NCBI GenBank assembly: GCA_902623495.1
Contig: CACNTW010000003.1
Coordinates: forward strand, 1-36,239
Length of the DNA: 36,239 bases
Origin: an uncultured Pelagibacteraceae bacterium
Lineage (GTDB): Bacteria > Pseudomonadota > Alphaproteobacteria > Pelagibacterales > Pelagibacteraceae
Reading direction: 5' to 3'
Position 1 is the stretch's first letter. Each line of letters opens with the position of its first letter. Shown in pieces: positions 1-8,126 of this stretch. Below the pieces are notes generated by a model. The model made no database searches. It was given only the letters and a program-made list of their open reading frames with translations, and was not told the origin of the DNA. Both the position numbers and the translations under genes were made by a program.

Positions 1-1050
1 CACGCTACTGCTGATGAAATGTATTGGAAAGTAAGACAAGAGGTGATTTTTCGTCATACTGGTGAACATCCATATGAAATATCTGGTCCCGATGCAGAAA
101 AACTTTTACAAAAAATATTCACAAGAGATATCTCAACAGTAAAAGTAGGAAGATGTTCGTACCAATTTGCTTGTTATAATGACGGAGGCATGCTTACAGA
201 TGGAGTTTTACTAAAACTTGAAGAAAATAAATTCTGGTTTGTTCAAGCTGATGGTGATCTTTTTTCATGGTATAAAGCGCACACTGATAATCTTAATGTA
301 AAAATTTCTGACCCAGACGTTTGGGTAAGTCAAATTCAAGGACCAAAATCTATGGATCTTTTAAAAGTTTTAAGTAAAGAGACTTTTCCTGAGAATTGGA
401 AATATTTTGATTGGAAAGAAATAACTATACTAAATGAAAAGGTAATCATAAGTAGATCGGGTTTTAGTAATGAACTTGGTTGGGAAATTTATTTTAGAAA
501 AAATAATAATACTGAAAAAGTCGGGGATCACATACTTGAGGAAGGAAAAAAAATGGGAATGATACTCACAGGAACCCCTGGTTTCAGATGTAAAAGAATA
601 GAATCTGGATTATTATCAGCTGGGCAAGACTTTAACCATGAAACAAATCCATATGATGTCGGGTTAGGTAAGTATGTCGATTTAAAAAAAAATTATTTTA
701 TTGGAAAATCAGCATTGATGACTGCCGATAAAGAAAAAAGATGTTGGGGAATACGAGTAGAAAATGGAACAGGTTTAAAAGGAACTTACATAAAATTTAA
801 TAATGAAGTAATTGGAAAAATTACATCAAGTACTTGGTCTCCTTTTCAAAAATGTGGTGTTGGAATAGTTTTAATGAATTCTACAAAATATAAACCAGGA
901 TTAATAGTGGATGTTAGTTGCAATGATAATAAAATTCATAAAGGTGAAATATGTGCCTTACCAATGTATGACTTTAAAAATGAAATTGTAAGAGGTTTAA
1001 AAATCGATATTCCAACAGGTCCTTCTCCGTGGTCAGGAATAAAAAAATAA
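1..1050 (+). CDS. DmdA/GcvT-like tetrahydrofolate-dependent methyltransferase (5' partial)
   Basis: Member of the aminomethyltransferase (GcvT/DmdA) fold family, which moves methyl or aminomethyl groups to tetrahydrofolate in the cytoplasm. The frame is open to the left edge. The first Met (base 19) lies just before a YW motif that sits well inside the protein in the homologue at 4959-6122, so the true start is probably outside the window. Visible family marks are EISGPDA near the start, an IQGPKS motif, SGFSNELGWEIYF, RIESGLLS, and a C-terminal barrel ending GEICALPMYD. It aligns along its whole length with the second DmdA-like protein downstream but is clearly divergent (FRHTGEHP replaces LWDVSCQR). 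It starts a tight plus-strand operon and overlaps the next gene by 22 bases. The substrate is unresolved: an S- or N-methyl compound is more likely than the H-protein of the glycine cleavage system, because no gcvH or gcvP is nearby. Confidence 0.8.
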   Translation, partial: HATADEMYWKVRQEVIFRHTGEHPYEISGPDAEKLLQKIFTRDISTVKVGRCSYQFACYNDGGMLTDGVLLKLEENKFWFVQADGDLFSWYKAHTDNLNVKISDPDVWVSQIQGPKSMDLLKVLSKETFPENWKYFDWKEITILNEKVIISRSGFSNELGWEIYFRKNNNTEKVGDHILEEGKKMGMILTGTPGFRCKRIESGLLSAGQDFNHETNPYDVGLGKYVDLKKNYFIGKSALMTADKEKRCWGIRVENGTGLKGTYIKFNNEVIGKITSSTWSPFQKCGVGIVLMNSTKYKPGLIVDVSCNDNKIHKGEICALPMYDFKNEIVRGLKIDIPTGPSPWSGIKK

Positions 1051-1730
1051 TAATAGCAATTGGTGGTGGTGGATTTACACATTCGTCTGATGAAGACTTG
1101 GATGAATATGTTATAAATCAAGTTAATAAATCAAAAATCAATATCGGTTTTTTACCTACAGCTAGCAATGATAATAAAGAAAAAACCGATCTTTTTTATA
1201 AAAGATTTAAATCACAAAAGTTTAAATTATCTCATTTTAATCTCTGTTCAAGTGTGGAAGGTTTTAATGAATGGCTGTTAAACAAAGATATAATTTATGT
1301 GGGAGGTGGCAATACCTCTGACATGATTAATATTTGGAAAAGACATAATCTTATCAAAGACTTTAAAGATGCATATGAAAAAGGAATAATTCTGAGTGGA
1401 ATAAGTGCAGGTGCTGTCTGTTGGTTTGATTGGATATTATCAGATACAGTCAATAAAAAGTTGAATCCATTAAAAGGAATAAATTTTTTAGAGGGAAGTT
1501 GCACACCGCATTCTTCAGATAATAATCGACTTCAACAATTTATTTCAGAAATTAAAGTTGGAAATTTGCCAAATGGAATAGCTATTGATGATGGTGTAGC
1601 TGTGCTTTTTATTGACGGAATTCCTTCAGAAGTTTATTCTTCAAGAATTAATCATGACGCTTATTATGTGACTAGACATGATAAGATAAGTTTAAAAACA
1701 TATATAAAAAATTTAAATGGACAATATTAA
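1029..1730 (+). CDS. Peptidase E-like serine peptidase (S51 family)
   Basis: A 233-residue protein of the class-I glutamine-amidotransferase-like fold, resembling peptidase E (aspartyl dipeptidase, S51). An N-terminal glycine-rich strand (IAIGGGGF) is followed by FLPTAS, YVGGGNTSDM and the nucleophile elbow GISAGAV with Ser126, then a histidine segment TPHSSDNNR, as in PepE. The start is GTG at 1029, inside the upstream gene. No ATG occurs before the conserved glycine-rich strand, so the 22-base overlap is probably genuine. No signal peptide is visible, so it should be cytoplasmic. S51 enzymes cut Asp-X dipeptides or, in related groups, cyanophycin. Its place in an operon with demethylase and hydroxy-acid genes suggests hydrolysis of an amide or peptide-like bond of the pathway substrate, which is inference. 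It overlaps the next gene by 14 bases. Confidence 0.78.
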   Translation: MVRNKKIIIAIGGGGFTHSSDEDLDEYVINQVNKSKINIGFLPTASNDNKEKTDLFYKRFKSQKFKLSHFNLCSSVEGFNEWLLNKDIIYVGGGNTSDMINIWKRHNLIKDFKDAYEKGIILSGISAGAVCWFDWILSDTVNKKLNPLKGINFLEGSCTPHSSDNNRLQQFISEIKVGNLPNGIAIDDGVAVLFIDGIPSEVYSSRINHDAYYVTRHDKISLKTYIKNLNGQY

Positions 1731-2877
1731 AACCAGTAACAAAATTTTTAGCATTGAAGATGCAAAAAAACTGTCGAAGAAAAGATTACCAAAGCTAGTT
1801 TATGATTTTATTGATGGTGCATCAGGAGATGAAAAATTATCAGAAATAAATAGTTTTGCTTTAGATCAAATACGTCTTGAGCCAAGAGTTCTAAGAAATG
1901 TAGAGGAAAGAAAACTAAAAAAAAATATTCTTGGATTTAAATATGACTATCCTTTTGGATTTGCTCCAATGGGTATGACAAATCTTTCATGGCCAGGTGC
2001 AGATTCTATGTTAGCAAAAGAGAGTGCACGAAATAACATACCAACCTGTGTATCGATGGCTTCTACAACAACCTTAGAAAAAATGTATGAGCTTTCTGAA
2101 GGTCATTCATGGCTTCAACTTTATATTTTTCAAGATGAGGCTTTTGTAATGGAATTGCTAGATAGAGCAGAAAAAACTGGCTATGAGGTAGCTATACTTA
2201 CTGTTGATGTTCCGGTTTTATCAAGAAGAACTAGAGATGATAAAAATGGATTTTCATATCCATTTAAAATTGGACCTAAACAATTTTTTGATTTTGCAAC
2301 TCATCCAGTTTGGTCAATATCTACATTGCTTAATGGAATACCAAAGCCAATGAATTACGAAACTTCAAAAAGTGGAAAAGGTATTTTTAAAAGAAAAGAA
2401 AGTAGAGGAAAAACAGATTGGGAAACTCTGAAAAGAGTAAGAAATAAATGGAAAGGTAAATTAATTGTAAAAGGTGTCATGTCATCAGATGATGCAATCA
2501 AAATTAAAGAAATGGGTGCTGATGCCATACAAGTTTCAAATCACGGAGGTAGACAATTAGACAGTGCCTCAGCAGCAATAAATATTTTACCTTTTATTAG
2601 AGAAGCAGTAGGAAATAATTTTCCAATTATATTTGATAGTGGAATAAGAAGTGGAAGTGATATTATAAGATCATTAGCTTTAGGAGCAGATTTTTCAATG
2701 ATTGGAAGACCTGTAATGTATGCAATGGGAGCTGATGGTGCTAGCGGGTTAAGAAGAATTGTAGATATAATTAAAGAAGAAACAAGCACAACGTTAGGTT
2801 TGGTTGGATTAAATGATATTAATGAAGTTTCTTCTGATATAATTGAACAGAAACTTTTTATGAATACAACTTACTAA
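1717..2877 (+). CDS. FMN-dependent alpha-hydroxy-acid oxidase/dehydrogenase
   Basis: A 386-residue (S)-2-hydroxy-acid oxidase family protein (LldD, glycolate oxidase, mandelate dehydrogenase), which oxidises a 2-hydroxy acid to a 2-oxo acid using FMN. A TIM-barrel flavoenzyme signature is complete: GFAPMG near residue 82, WLQLY (Tyr136), Lys252 (VKG), catalytic His276 and Arg279 in SNHGGRQLD, and the FMN-phosphate loop DSGIRSG at 307-313. The N-terminal segment reads VYDFIDGASGDE. Glycolate oxidase has Tyr24 in VYDYY at this place, so the carboxylate-contacting Tyr is Phe31 here, which could mean a different substrate. There is no transmembrane segment. The ATG lies inside the end of the peptidase gene. 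The next gene, a ThDP enzyme, begins one base after the stop, and such enzymes commonly act on 2-oxo acids or 2-hydroxyacyl-CoAs, so the two may catalyse consecutive steps. Confidence 0.88.
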   Translation: MDNIKTSNKIFSIEDAKKLSKKRLPKLVYDFIDGASGDEKLSEINSFALDQIRLEPRVLRNVEERKLKKNILGFKYDYPFGFAPMGMTNLSWPGADSMLAKESARNNIPTCVSMASTTTLEKMYELSEGHSWLQLYIFQDEAFVMELLDRAEKTGYEVAILTVDVPVLSRRTRDDKNGFSYPFKIGPKQFFDFATHPVWSISTLLNGIPKPMNYETSKSGKGIFKRKESRGKTDWETLKRVRNKWKGKLIVKGVMSSDDAIKIKEMGADAIQVSNHGGRQLDSASAAINILPFIREAVGNNFPIIFDSGIRSGSDIIRSLALGADFSMIGRPVMYAMGADGASGLRRIVDIIKEETSTTLGLVGLNDINEVSSDIIEQKLFMNTTY

Positions 2878-2878
2878 T

Positions 2879-4618
2879 ATGGAAAAAAAAATAAGAGGTG
2901 GAGCATTAATTGCAAGAGCATTAAAAGATAAAGGTATTAATAAAGTTTTTACTCTATCAGGTGGATTTTGTAATCCTGCAATTGAAGGTTTCATGGAATG
3001 TCAAATTGATGTAGTTAATTGTCCTCATGAACAAATAGCTGGACACTTAGCAGATGGACACACAAGAATTACAAGAAAACCATCTGTATGTTTAGTTGGA
3101 CCTGAAGGTTTTGCAAATGCAGTACCATCAATGATGGAAGCATGGGGAGAAAGAACACCGATAATTTACATAACTGGATCAAGTAGTTTAAAAAGACAAG
3201 GCTCAGGTGGCTTTAAAGAAATTGATGATGTTTCAATAGCTGCTCCTCTTACAAAATATAGCGCAAGCATTACAGATGGAACAAGAATTAGAGAATTTGT
3301 TGATAAAGCTTACAGAATTGCAACGAATGGATACCCTGGGGCTGTTCATCTAAGTTTACCAGTAGATATAATGTTTTCTTCATTTGAGGAAAATGTTGGA
3401 CTTGAAGAAAGACCATTTTCACATAAAGCAAAGCCAGTTGCTAAGGCATGGCCAGATCCAAATGCTTTATCAAAAATACTTGAGCTAGCATGTAATGCAA
3501 AAAAACCTGTCATAATTGGAGGACATGGTGTTTGGTGGTCAAACTCAGAAAAAAATTTAGAGACTGCGGGTGAAAGTTTAAATATTCCAGTTTTTAATGT
3601 GCCATACCATCAAAAACTTTTGGGAGAAGAGGCAAATGCATATATGGGTTTAGCAGATATTCACCAATATCCACCTTCAGAATTTGCATTACAAAACTCA
3701 GACTTAGTTTTAATGATTGGTGCAAGGTTAGATAACCAAATGAATTTTGGTAACCCTCCTTTCATTCCAAAAACAACAACTTTAGTTTGTATTAACGGTT
3801 CCCATGAAGAAATTGAGTTTAATAGAGCAGCTGATCATAACCTTTTATGTGATCCAGGAGTATTTTTAGACACTCTATGTAATCTGAAGAAAAATAATAA
3901 ATGGAATTTAGGAAATAGTTGGTTTCAAGATAATAAAAATAGAAAAAAAGATTGGGTGGATAAATCTTTAAATGAATTAAAAATTGAAGCTGATAAAGCC
4001 AAAAAAAATGGTGGAAAAATTCATCCGCTGCAATTAGCGTTAGATGTTCAAGACGCAATGGATGAGAAAGATTGGCTTATAATTGATGGAGGAAATACTC
4101 ATTTCTGGTCGGAGATCGCAATAAATTTAGCTGGAGCTCAAGGAAAAAAATTGGGTGGAATTTTACATCCAGGCACATTTAGTATGCTGGGTGTTGGTGT
4201 ATCATTTGCATTATCTGCAAAAAATAATAACCCTAAATCGAATGTAATTTTAATTAGTGGAGATGGTGCCTTTTTATCTGGAGGCATGTCTATAGAAACT
4301 GCATTTTTTGAAAAGAAACCAATCGTTGTTGTTATCGACAATAATGGTGGCTTAGCATCAATTGGTCAACAACAAGAAAGATTATTTGAAAGTGGAAAAA
4401 GAGTTGCAACAGACTTTAGAGATATACCTTTCCACAGTATATTTGAAGGCTTTGGGGGTCATGGAGAGTTAGTAACGAAAAGAGAAGAATTGGGTCCAGC
4501 ACTAAAAAGAGCTATTGCAAGCGGTAAAACTGCTTGTGTAAATGTAAAAGCTAAACCAGTATTAAGTCCAATTGTTGCTGCTGTGGCCAGCAAGAGAGAG
4601 AAATCGTCAATAGAGTAA
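2879..4618 (+). CDS. Thiamine-diphosphate-dependent lyase/decarboxylase (acetolactate synthase superfamily)
   Basis: A 579-residue protein with the three-domain architecture of acetolactate synthase, oxalyl-CoA decarboxylase and 2-hydroxyacyl-CoA lyase. The N-terminal Pyr domain has the catalytic Glu51 in PHEQIAGHLADG. The middle domain covers roughly 190-330. The C-terminal PP domain carries the metal/ThDP motif GDG...NN with 24 residues between (about residues 460-488). The segment GFKEIDDVSIAAPLTKYS resembles that of acyl-CoA-type members more than biosynthetic IlvB. Glu51 excludes glyoxylate carboligase, which lacks this Glu. No FAD-type IlvB regulatory subunit gene is adjacent. The position directly after a hydroxy-acid oxidase suggests decarboxylation or cleavage of a 2-oxo or 2-hydroxyacyl intermediate. 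The exact reaction cannot be read from sequence, so no symbol is given. Confidence 0.85.
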   Translation: MEKKIRGGALIARALKDKGINKVFTLSGGFCNPAIEGFMECQIDVVNCPHEQIAGHLADGHTRITRKPSVCLVGPEGFANAVPSMMEAWGERTPIIYITGSSSLKRQGSGGFKEIDDVSIAAPLTKYSASITDGTRIREFVDKAYRIATNGYPGAVHLSLPVDIMFSSFEENVGLEERPFSHKAKPVAKAWPDPNALSKILELACNAKKPVIIGGHGVWWSNSEKNLETAGESLNIPVFNVPYHQKLLGEEANAYMGLADIHQYPPSEFALQNSDLVLMIGARLDNQMNFGNPPFIPKTTTLVCINGSHEEIEFNRAADHNLLCDPGVFLDTLCNLKKNNKWNLGNSWFQDNKNRKKDWVDKSLNELKIEADKAKKNGGKIHPLQLALDVQDAMDEKDWLIIDGGNTHFWSEIAINLAGAQGKKLGGILHPGTFSMLGVGVSFALSAKNNNPKSNVILISGDGAFLSGGMSIETAFFEKKPIVVVIDNNGGLASIGQQQERLFESGKRVATDFRDIPFHSIFEGFGGHGELVTKREELGPALKRAIASGKTACVNVKAKPVLSPIVAAVASKREKSSIE

Positions 4619-4619
4619 A

Positions 4620-4955
4620 ATGGCAAAATTTAGCTCACATTTATTGAATGGTTCTGATGGAAATCATGCAAGTAACGTCAAAGTAAAGATTTATCAAATA
4701 CAATCCTCAAAATTAAAAAAGCTTTTTTTGAATACAAAGACTGATGGAAATGGTAGGATTAATCTGCATTTCAATCTTAGCAAAAAAGATTGTAAATGCA
4801 ATTATGAAATGATTTGTGATATTAAAAGATACTTTAAAAAGAAAAAAATTGTGGGTGAAATAGTCATAAAATTTAAAATGACCGATAATAAAAAAAATTA
4901 TCACTTGCCAATAATAATTTCTCCTAACAGTTATACAGTGTGGTGGTCAAAATAA
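4620..4955 (+). CDS. Transthyretin-like / 5-hydroxyisourate hydrolase-like protein
   Basis: A 111-residue protein of the transthyretin-related family, about the usual length for 5-hydroxyisourate hydrolase (HIUase). Three HIUase active-site positions can be matched: His7 in SSHLLNG, Arg46 in TDGNGRI, and His95 in NYHLPIIISP. The family's diagnostic C-terminal YRGS is replaced: the tail reads SYTVWWSK. The centre is rich in Lys and Cys (KDCKC). It lies one base after the ThDP gene and three bases before the DmdA-like gene, so it is almost surely co-transcribed with them. No urate oxidase, OHCU decarboxylase or allantoinase is visible, so a role in purine breakdown is not supported by context. 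A ring-opening hydrolase acting on another cyclic imide/ureide is possible but unproven. It could also have lost catalysis and serve as a binding protein. Confidence 0.72.
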   Translation: MAKFSSHLLNGSDGNHASNVKVKIYQIQSSKLKKLFLNTKTDGNGRINLHFNLSKKDCKCNYEMICDIKRYFKKKKIVGEIVIKFKMTDNKKNYHLPIIISPNSYTVWWSK

Positions 4956-4958
4956 TAT

Positions 4959-6122
4959 ATGGCTTCGTTGATACAAAGCAAAATTAGCACAAAACTAAAT
5001 ATGTCTAGGAGAATAAGAAGAACTCCTTACACCAAGAGAGTTGAAGAATGTGGTGTAACTGATTTTACTGTTGTAAATCATATGCTCTTACCAAAAAGAT
5101 TTCAGAAATCTGTTGAGGATGATTATTGGCATTTAAATGAACATGTTCAGCTATGGGATGTTTCCTGTCAAAGACAAGTCCAGATATCAGGTCCAGACGC
5201 TAGTTTATTAGTACAAAAAATGACCCCAAGATCATTAAAAAATATGGAGACTGGAAAATGTTTTTATATTCCTATGATAGATGAAAATGCTGGAATGATA
5301 AATGATCCAGTGTTGTTAAAATTAGATGATGATATGTTTTGGATTTCAATAGCAGACTCTGATGTATTGCTTTGGGCAAAAGGTATTGCAGTTGGTTTAA
5401 ATCTAAATGTGAGCATAGCAGAACCAGATGTATATCCTCTTGCAGTACAAGGTCCAAAGTCTGAAGATTTGATGGCATCAATATTCGGAGAAGATATTAG
5501 AAAATTAAAATTTTTTAATTTTAGAATATTTGATTTTTTAGGAACTAAACAAGTTATTGCAAGGTCAGGATATAGCAAACAAGATGGATTTGAGATTTAT
5601 TTTAAATGCTTTGAAGATTACTTCGACAAAAATGAAATGGGAGAAAAAATTTGGGATATAATATGGAAATCGGGGAAAGAATTTAATATTGCTCCAGGAT
5701 GCCCGAATTTAATAGATAGAATAGAAGCAGGATTAATGTCTTATGGAAATGATTTTACAAAAGAAAACAATCCAATTGAATGTAACTTAGAAAAATATTG
5801 TAATTACGAAAGCGATCACGATTTCATTGGAAAAAATGCTTTAGAGAAGATTAAGAAAAAAGGTGTAAAACAAAAATTAAAAGGAGTATTATTTGATGGT
5901 AAAGATTGTCCTCCATGTTCAATTCCTTTTCCGCTATATTCAAAAGATAAGAAATTAATTGGTAAAATTACCTCAGGGATTTATTCTCCAAAATTCAAAA
6001 AAAATATTGGTTTATCCATGATTTTAAATGAATTTTGTAAAATAGGGTCAGAAGTTTTAGTGCACACTCCAGATAACAAATTAAGAAAAGGAATTGTGTC
6101 CTCTTTACCATTTTCAAAATAA
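4959..6122 (+). CDS. dmdA: DmdA-like dimethylsulfoniopropionate demethylase family protein
   Basis: A 387-residue GcvT-fold protein that looks like dimethylsulfoniopropionate demethylase DmdA, which transfers a methyl group of DMSP to tetrahydrofolate to give methylmercaptopropionate. The N-terminus SRRIRRTPYTKRVEE, the block VTDFTVVNHMLLP, INDPVLLKL, PLAVQGPKS, ARSGYSKQDGFEIY, PGCPNLIDRIEAGLMSYGND and a C-terminal barrel starting near residue 300 follow the DmdA layout and length as I recall it. A later ATG at 5001 (immediately before SRRIRR) is an alternative start that would trim 14 residues. True DmdA and DmdA-like paralogues with other methylated substrates are hard to separate by eye, so the symbol is tentative. 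No dmdB, dmdC or dmdD is seen nearby. The gene is the sixth in the operon and precedes a thiolase by 23 bases. Confidence 0.78.
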   Translation: MASLIQSKISTKLNMSRRIRRTPYTKRVEECGVTDFTVVNHMLLPKRFQKSVEDDYWHLNEHVQLWDVSCQRQVQISGPDASLLVQKMTPRSLKNMETGKCFYIPMIDENAGMINDPVLLKLDDDMFWISIADSDVLLWAKGIAVGLNLNVSIAEPDVYPLAVQGPKSEDLMASIFGEDIRKLKFFNFRIFDFLGTKQVIARSGYSKQDGFEIYFKCFEDYFDKNEMGEKIWDIIWKSGKEFNIAPGCPNLIDRIEAGLMSYGNDFTKENNPIECNLEKYCNYESDHDFIGKNALEKIKKKGVKQKLKGVLFDGKDCPPCSIPFPLYSKDKKLIGKITSGIYSPKFKKNIGLSMILNEFCKIGSEVLVHTPDNKLRKGIVSSLPFSK

Positions 6123-6145
6123 TAATTAGTGGGTATAAGACTTAT

Positions 6146-7270
6146 ATGAAAAGAGCAGTTATAGCAGGATATTCAAGATCACCTTTTACAATGGCAAGAA
6201 AAGGTGAATTAATTGACGTTAAGCCTGTAAATATGTTTGCAGAAGTAGTTAAAAATCTTGTATCTAAAACAAAAGTAAATCCTGCTGATATAGAAGATAT
6301 TGTTGTTGGTTGTGCTTTCCAAGTTGGAGAGCAGAGTTTTAATATTGGGAAGCTCACAACATTTTTATCTGGAATGGAAATACATACATCAGGAATGACC
6401 GTTGATAGATGGTGCGGTTCATCTATGGAAGCTATTCATGTTGCAGCCGGTAAAATAGCAATGGGCGCAGGTAAAGTTTTTGTGTGCGGAGGTGTTGAAA
6501 GTATGACTAGAGTTACAACTGGCTTTGAACCAATACCCTATCCTTATACAGATAAAGAAAATCCAAATGTTTATTTTTCAATGGGTATCACTGCTGAAAA
6601 TGTCGCGAAAAAATATAAAATTTCAAGAACTGAACAACAAGAGTTTGCAATTCAAAGTCATCAAAAAGCTAATGAGGCTGAAGTTAATGGTAAATTTAAA
6701 AATGAAATAGTTGGAATCGCTGGCTGCACAAAAGATGGAAACATACGTCCAAAAAGTAATCAAGAAACTTTGGATGGTTTAAAACTTGCATTTGATCAAG
6801 AAGGAACTGTTACAGCAGCAACATCCTCGCCTCTTACCGATGGAGCAGCAGCAACATTGATATGTGAAGAAAGTTATGCAAAAGAAAATGGATTAGAAAT
6901 TTTGGGTAGAATTGTTGCAACTGGAGTAAAAGGATGTGAGCCCGATGTAATGGGACTTGGACCTATAGGAGCAACAAAAAAAGCATTAGAGAGAGCCAAT
7001 TTATCAATTAATGATATTGATATTGTAGAAATTAATGAAGCTTTTGCATCTCAATCAATAGCATGTTTAAAAGATCTTGGTATCGATCAAAAGAAAGCTA
7101 ATTTAGATGGTGGAGCCTTAGCACTTGGTCATCCTCTAGGAGCAACAGGAGCTAGAATAACTGGTAAAGCTGCAGATTTGCTTAGACGTGAAAATAAGAA
7201 ATATGCTTTATCTACTCAATGTATCGGTTTAGGTATGGGTATTGCGACAGTAATCGAGTCGGTAAATTAA
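6146..7270 (+). CDS. Thiolase (acetyl-CoA acyltransferase, FadA-type)
   Basis: A 374-residue thiolase, slightly short of the usual 390. It cleaves 3-ketoacyl-CoA with CoA to acetyl-CoA, or runs the reverse condensation. The acyl-accepting Cys90 lies in DRWCGSSMEAIHVAAG, which is the FadA-like form of the first signature. The second signature GGALALGHPLGATGARI carries His329, and the third, CIGLGMG, carries Cys359. NEAFA is also present. All catalytic residues are intact. It closes the plus-strand operon, with a 23-base gap after the DmdA-like gene. The stop codon directly abuts the stop of the convergent permease gene, and no terminator hairpin is visible between them. A partner in acyl-CoA breakdown is not in the operon. 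Acetoacetyl-CoA derived from carnitine breakdown (31-34 kb) is one possible substrate, which is inference. Confidence 0.9.
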   Translation: MKRAVIAGYSRSPFTMARKGELIDVKPVNMFAEVVKNLVSKTKVNPADIEDIVVGCAFQVGEQSFNIGKLTTFLSGMEIHTSGMTVDRWCGSSMEAIHVAAGKIAMGAGKVFVCGGVESMTRVTTGFEPIPYPYTDKENPNVYFSMGITAENVAKKYKISRTEQQEFAIQSHQKANEAEVNGKFKNEIVGIAGCTKDGNIRPKSNQETLDGLKLAFDQEGTVTAATSSPLTDGAAATLICEESYAKENGLEILGRIVATGVKGCEPDVMGLGPIGATKKALERANLSINDIDIVEINEAFASQSIACLKDLGIDQKKANLDGGALALGHPLGATGARITGKAADLLRRENKKYALSTQCIGLGMGIATVIESVN

Positions 7271-8125
7271 TTATCTATTAATTCCTCTTAAACGCTCTGA
7301 TCTTCTCCTCAATAATTCTGCACTAATCAATATTAAGGTTGATAAAATGATTAAACATGTAGCTACTGCTAAAATTGTAGGACTTAATTGTTCTCTTAAA
7401 CCTGTCCACATTTGAATTGGAATAGTTGTATTTTCAAGACCCGCTAAAAATAAAACGACTACAACTTCATCAAAAGAAGTTACAAAAGCAAATAAACCTC
7501 CTGATATTACACCTGGTAAAATTAATGGAAGGGTTACTTTCATAAATGTATTTACTGGATTACTACCTAAACTAGCTGCTGCTCTGGTCACACTATGATC
7601 AAAACCTGATAATGTTGCAGTAACTGTTATTACAACGAAAGGTGTTCCTAAAATTATATGAGCTAAAACTATTCCTGCATGAGTTGCCGCTAAACCTGCC
7701 TTTGCCATAAAAAAGAATATTGCAACACCAGATATAATAAGTGGAACTATCATAGGTGAAATCAAAGTTGCCATTATTATTCCTTTAAATGGCATGTGTC
7801 TGCTACTCAAACCTAATGCAGCAACCGTTCCTAAAATTACTGAACCTAGTGTCGCAAATATAGCTATAATAAAACTATTTTTTGCAGCAAGGCCCCATGG
7901 GTTTTTTGTTCCGTAAACCATATCTTTATACCATCTTAAGGAAAAAGCGTCTGGGTCTAAATTCTTCATTCCTTCTGAAAAAACAAGAAACTCTTCTGCA
8001 TTAAATGACAATGGAAATATTACAAACAAAGGTGCTATTAAAAAAATAAAAACAAAAGTGCATATAGCAATGTAAAAGTAGTGCCAAATTCTATATCTAG
8101 TTTCTGTATACTTTGGTAATGCCAT
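7271..8125 (-). CDS. Pot-type ABC transporter permease (PotC-like)
   Basis: A 284-residue inner-membrane permease of the spermidine/putrescine-type ABC family. One transmembrane helix near residues 17-38 is followed by a periplasmic loop, then five further helices between about 82 and 270. The cytoplasmic EAA loop that docks the ATPase is RAAASLGSNPVNTFMKVTLP (181-200). It is the last gene of the minus-strand operon, one base downstream of the other permease, and ends against the thiolase stop. With that permease, the ATPase and the binding protein it forms a complete importer. Members of this family also import opines, amino-acid derivatives and other cationic solutes, so polyamine specificity is not assured. 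Confidence 0.9.
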   Translation of the reverse strand: MALPKYTETRYRIWHYFYIAICTFVFIFLIAPLFVIFPLSFNAEEFLVFSEGMKNLDPDAFSLRWYKDMVYGTKNPWGLAAKNSFIIAIFATLGSVILGTVAALGLSSRHMPFKGIIMATLISPMIVPLIISGVAIFFFMAKAGLAATHAGIVLAHIILGTPFVVITVTATLSGFDHSVTRAAASLGSNPVNTFMKVTLPLILPGVISGGLFAFVTSFDEVVVVLFLAGLENTTIPIQMWTGLREQLSPTILAVATCLIILSTLILISAELLRRRSERLRGINR

Positions 8126-8126
8126 A

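Noticed and set aside
2879..4955. ThDP enzyme plus HIUase-like protein as a urate-to-glyoxylate pathway with glyoxylate carboligase
   Set aside because: The ThDP enzyme has the catalytic Glu (Glu51) that glyoxylate carboligase lacks, and no urate oxidase, allantoinase or ureidoglycolate genes are present.
3819..5578. Open frames on the minus strand opposite the ThDP, HIUase-like and DmdA-like genes (for example 3819-4058 and 5264-5578)
   Set aside because: They lie wholly opposite strong family-matched genes, show no recognisable motifs, and have low-complexity composition expected of antisense frames in AT-rich DNA.
1..6122. GcvT-like proteins as the T-protein of the glycine cleavage system
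   Set aside because: No gcvH or gcvP is nearby, and both sequences, especially the one at 4959, follow the DmdA layout (SRRIRRTP, VNHMLLP, INDPVLLKL).
7260..7280. A terminator between the convergent thiolase and permease genes
   Set aside because: The two stop codons abut and there is no inverted repeat there.
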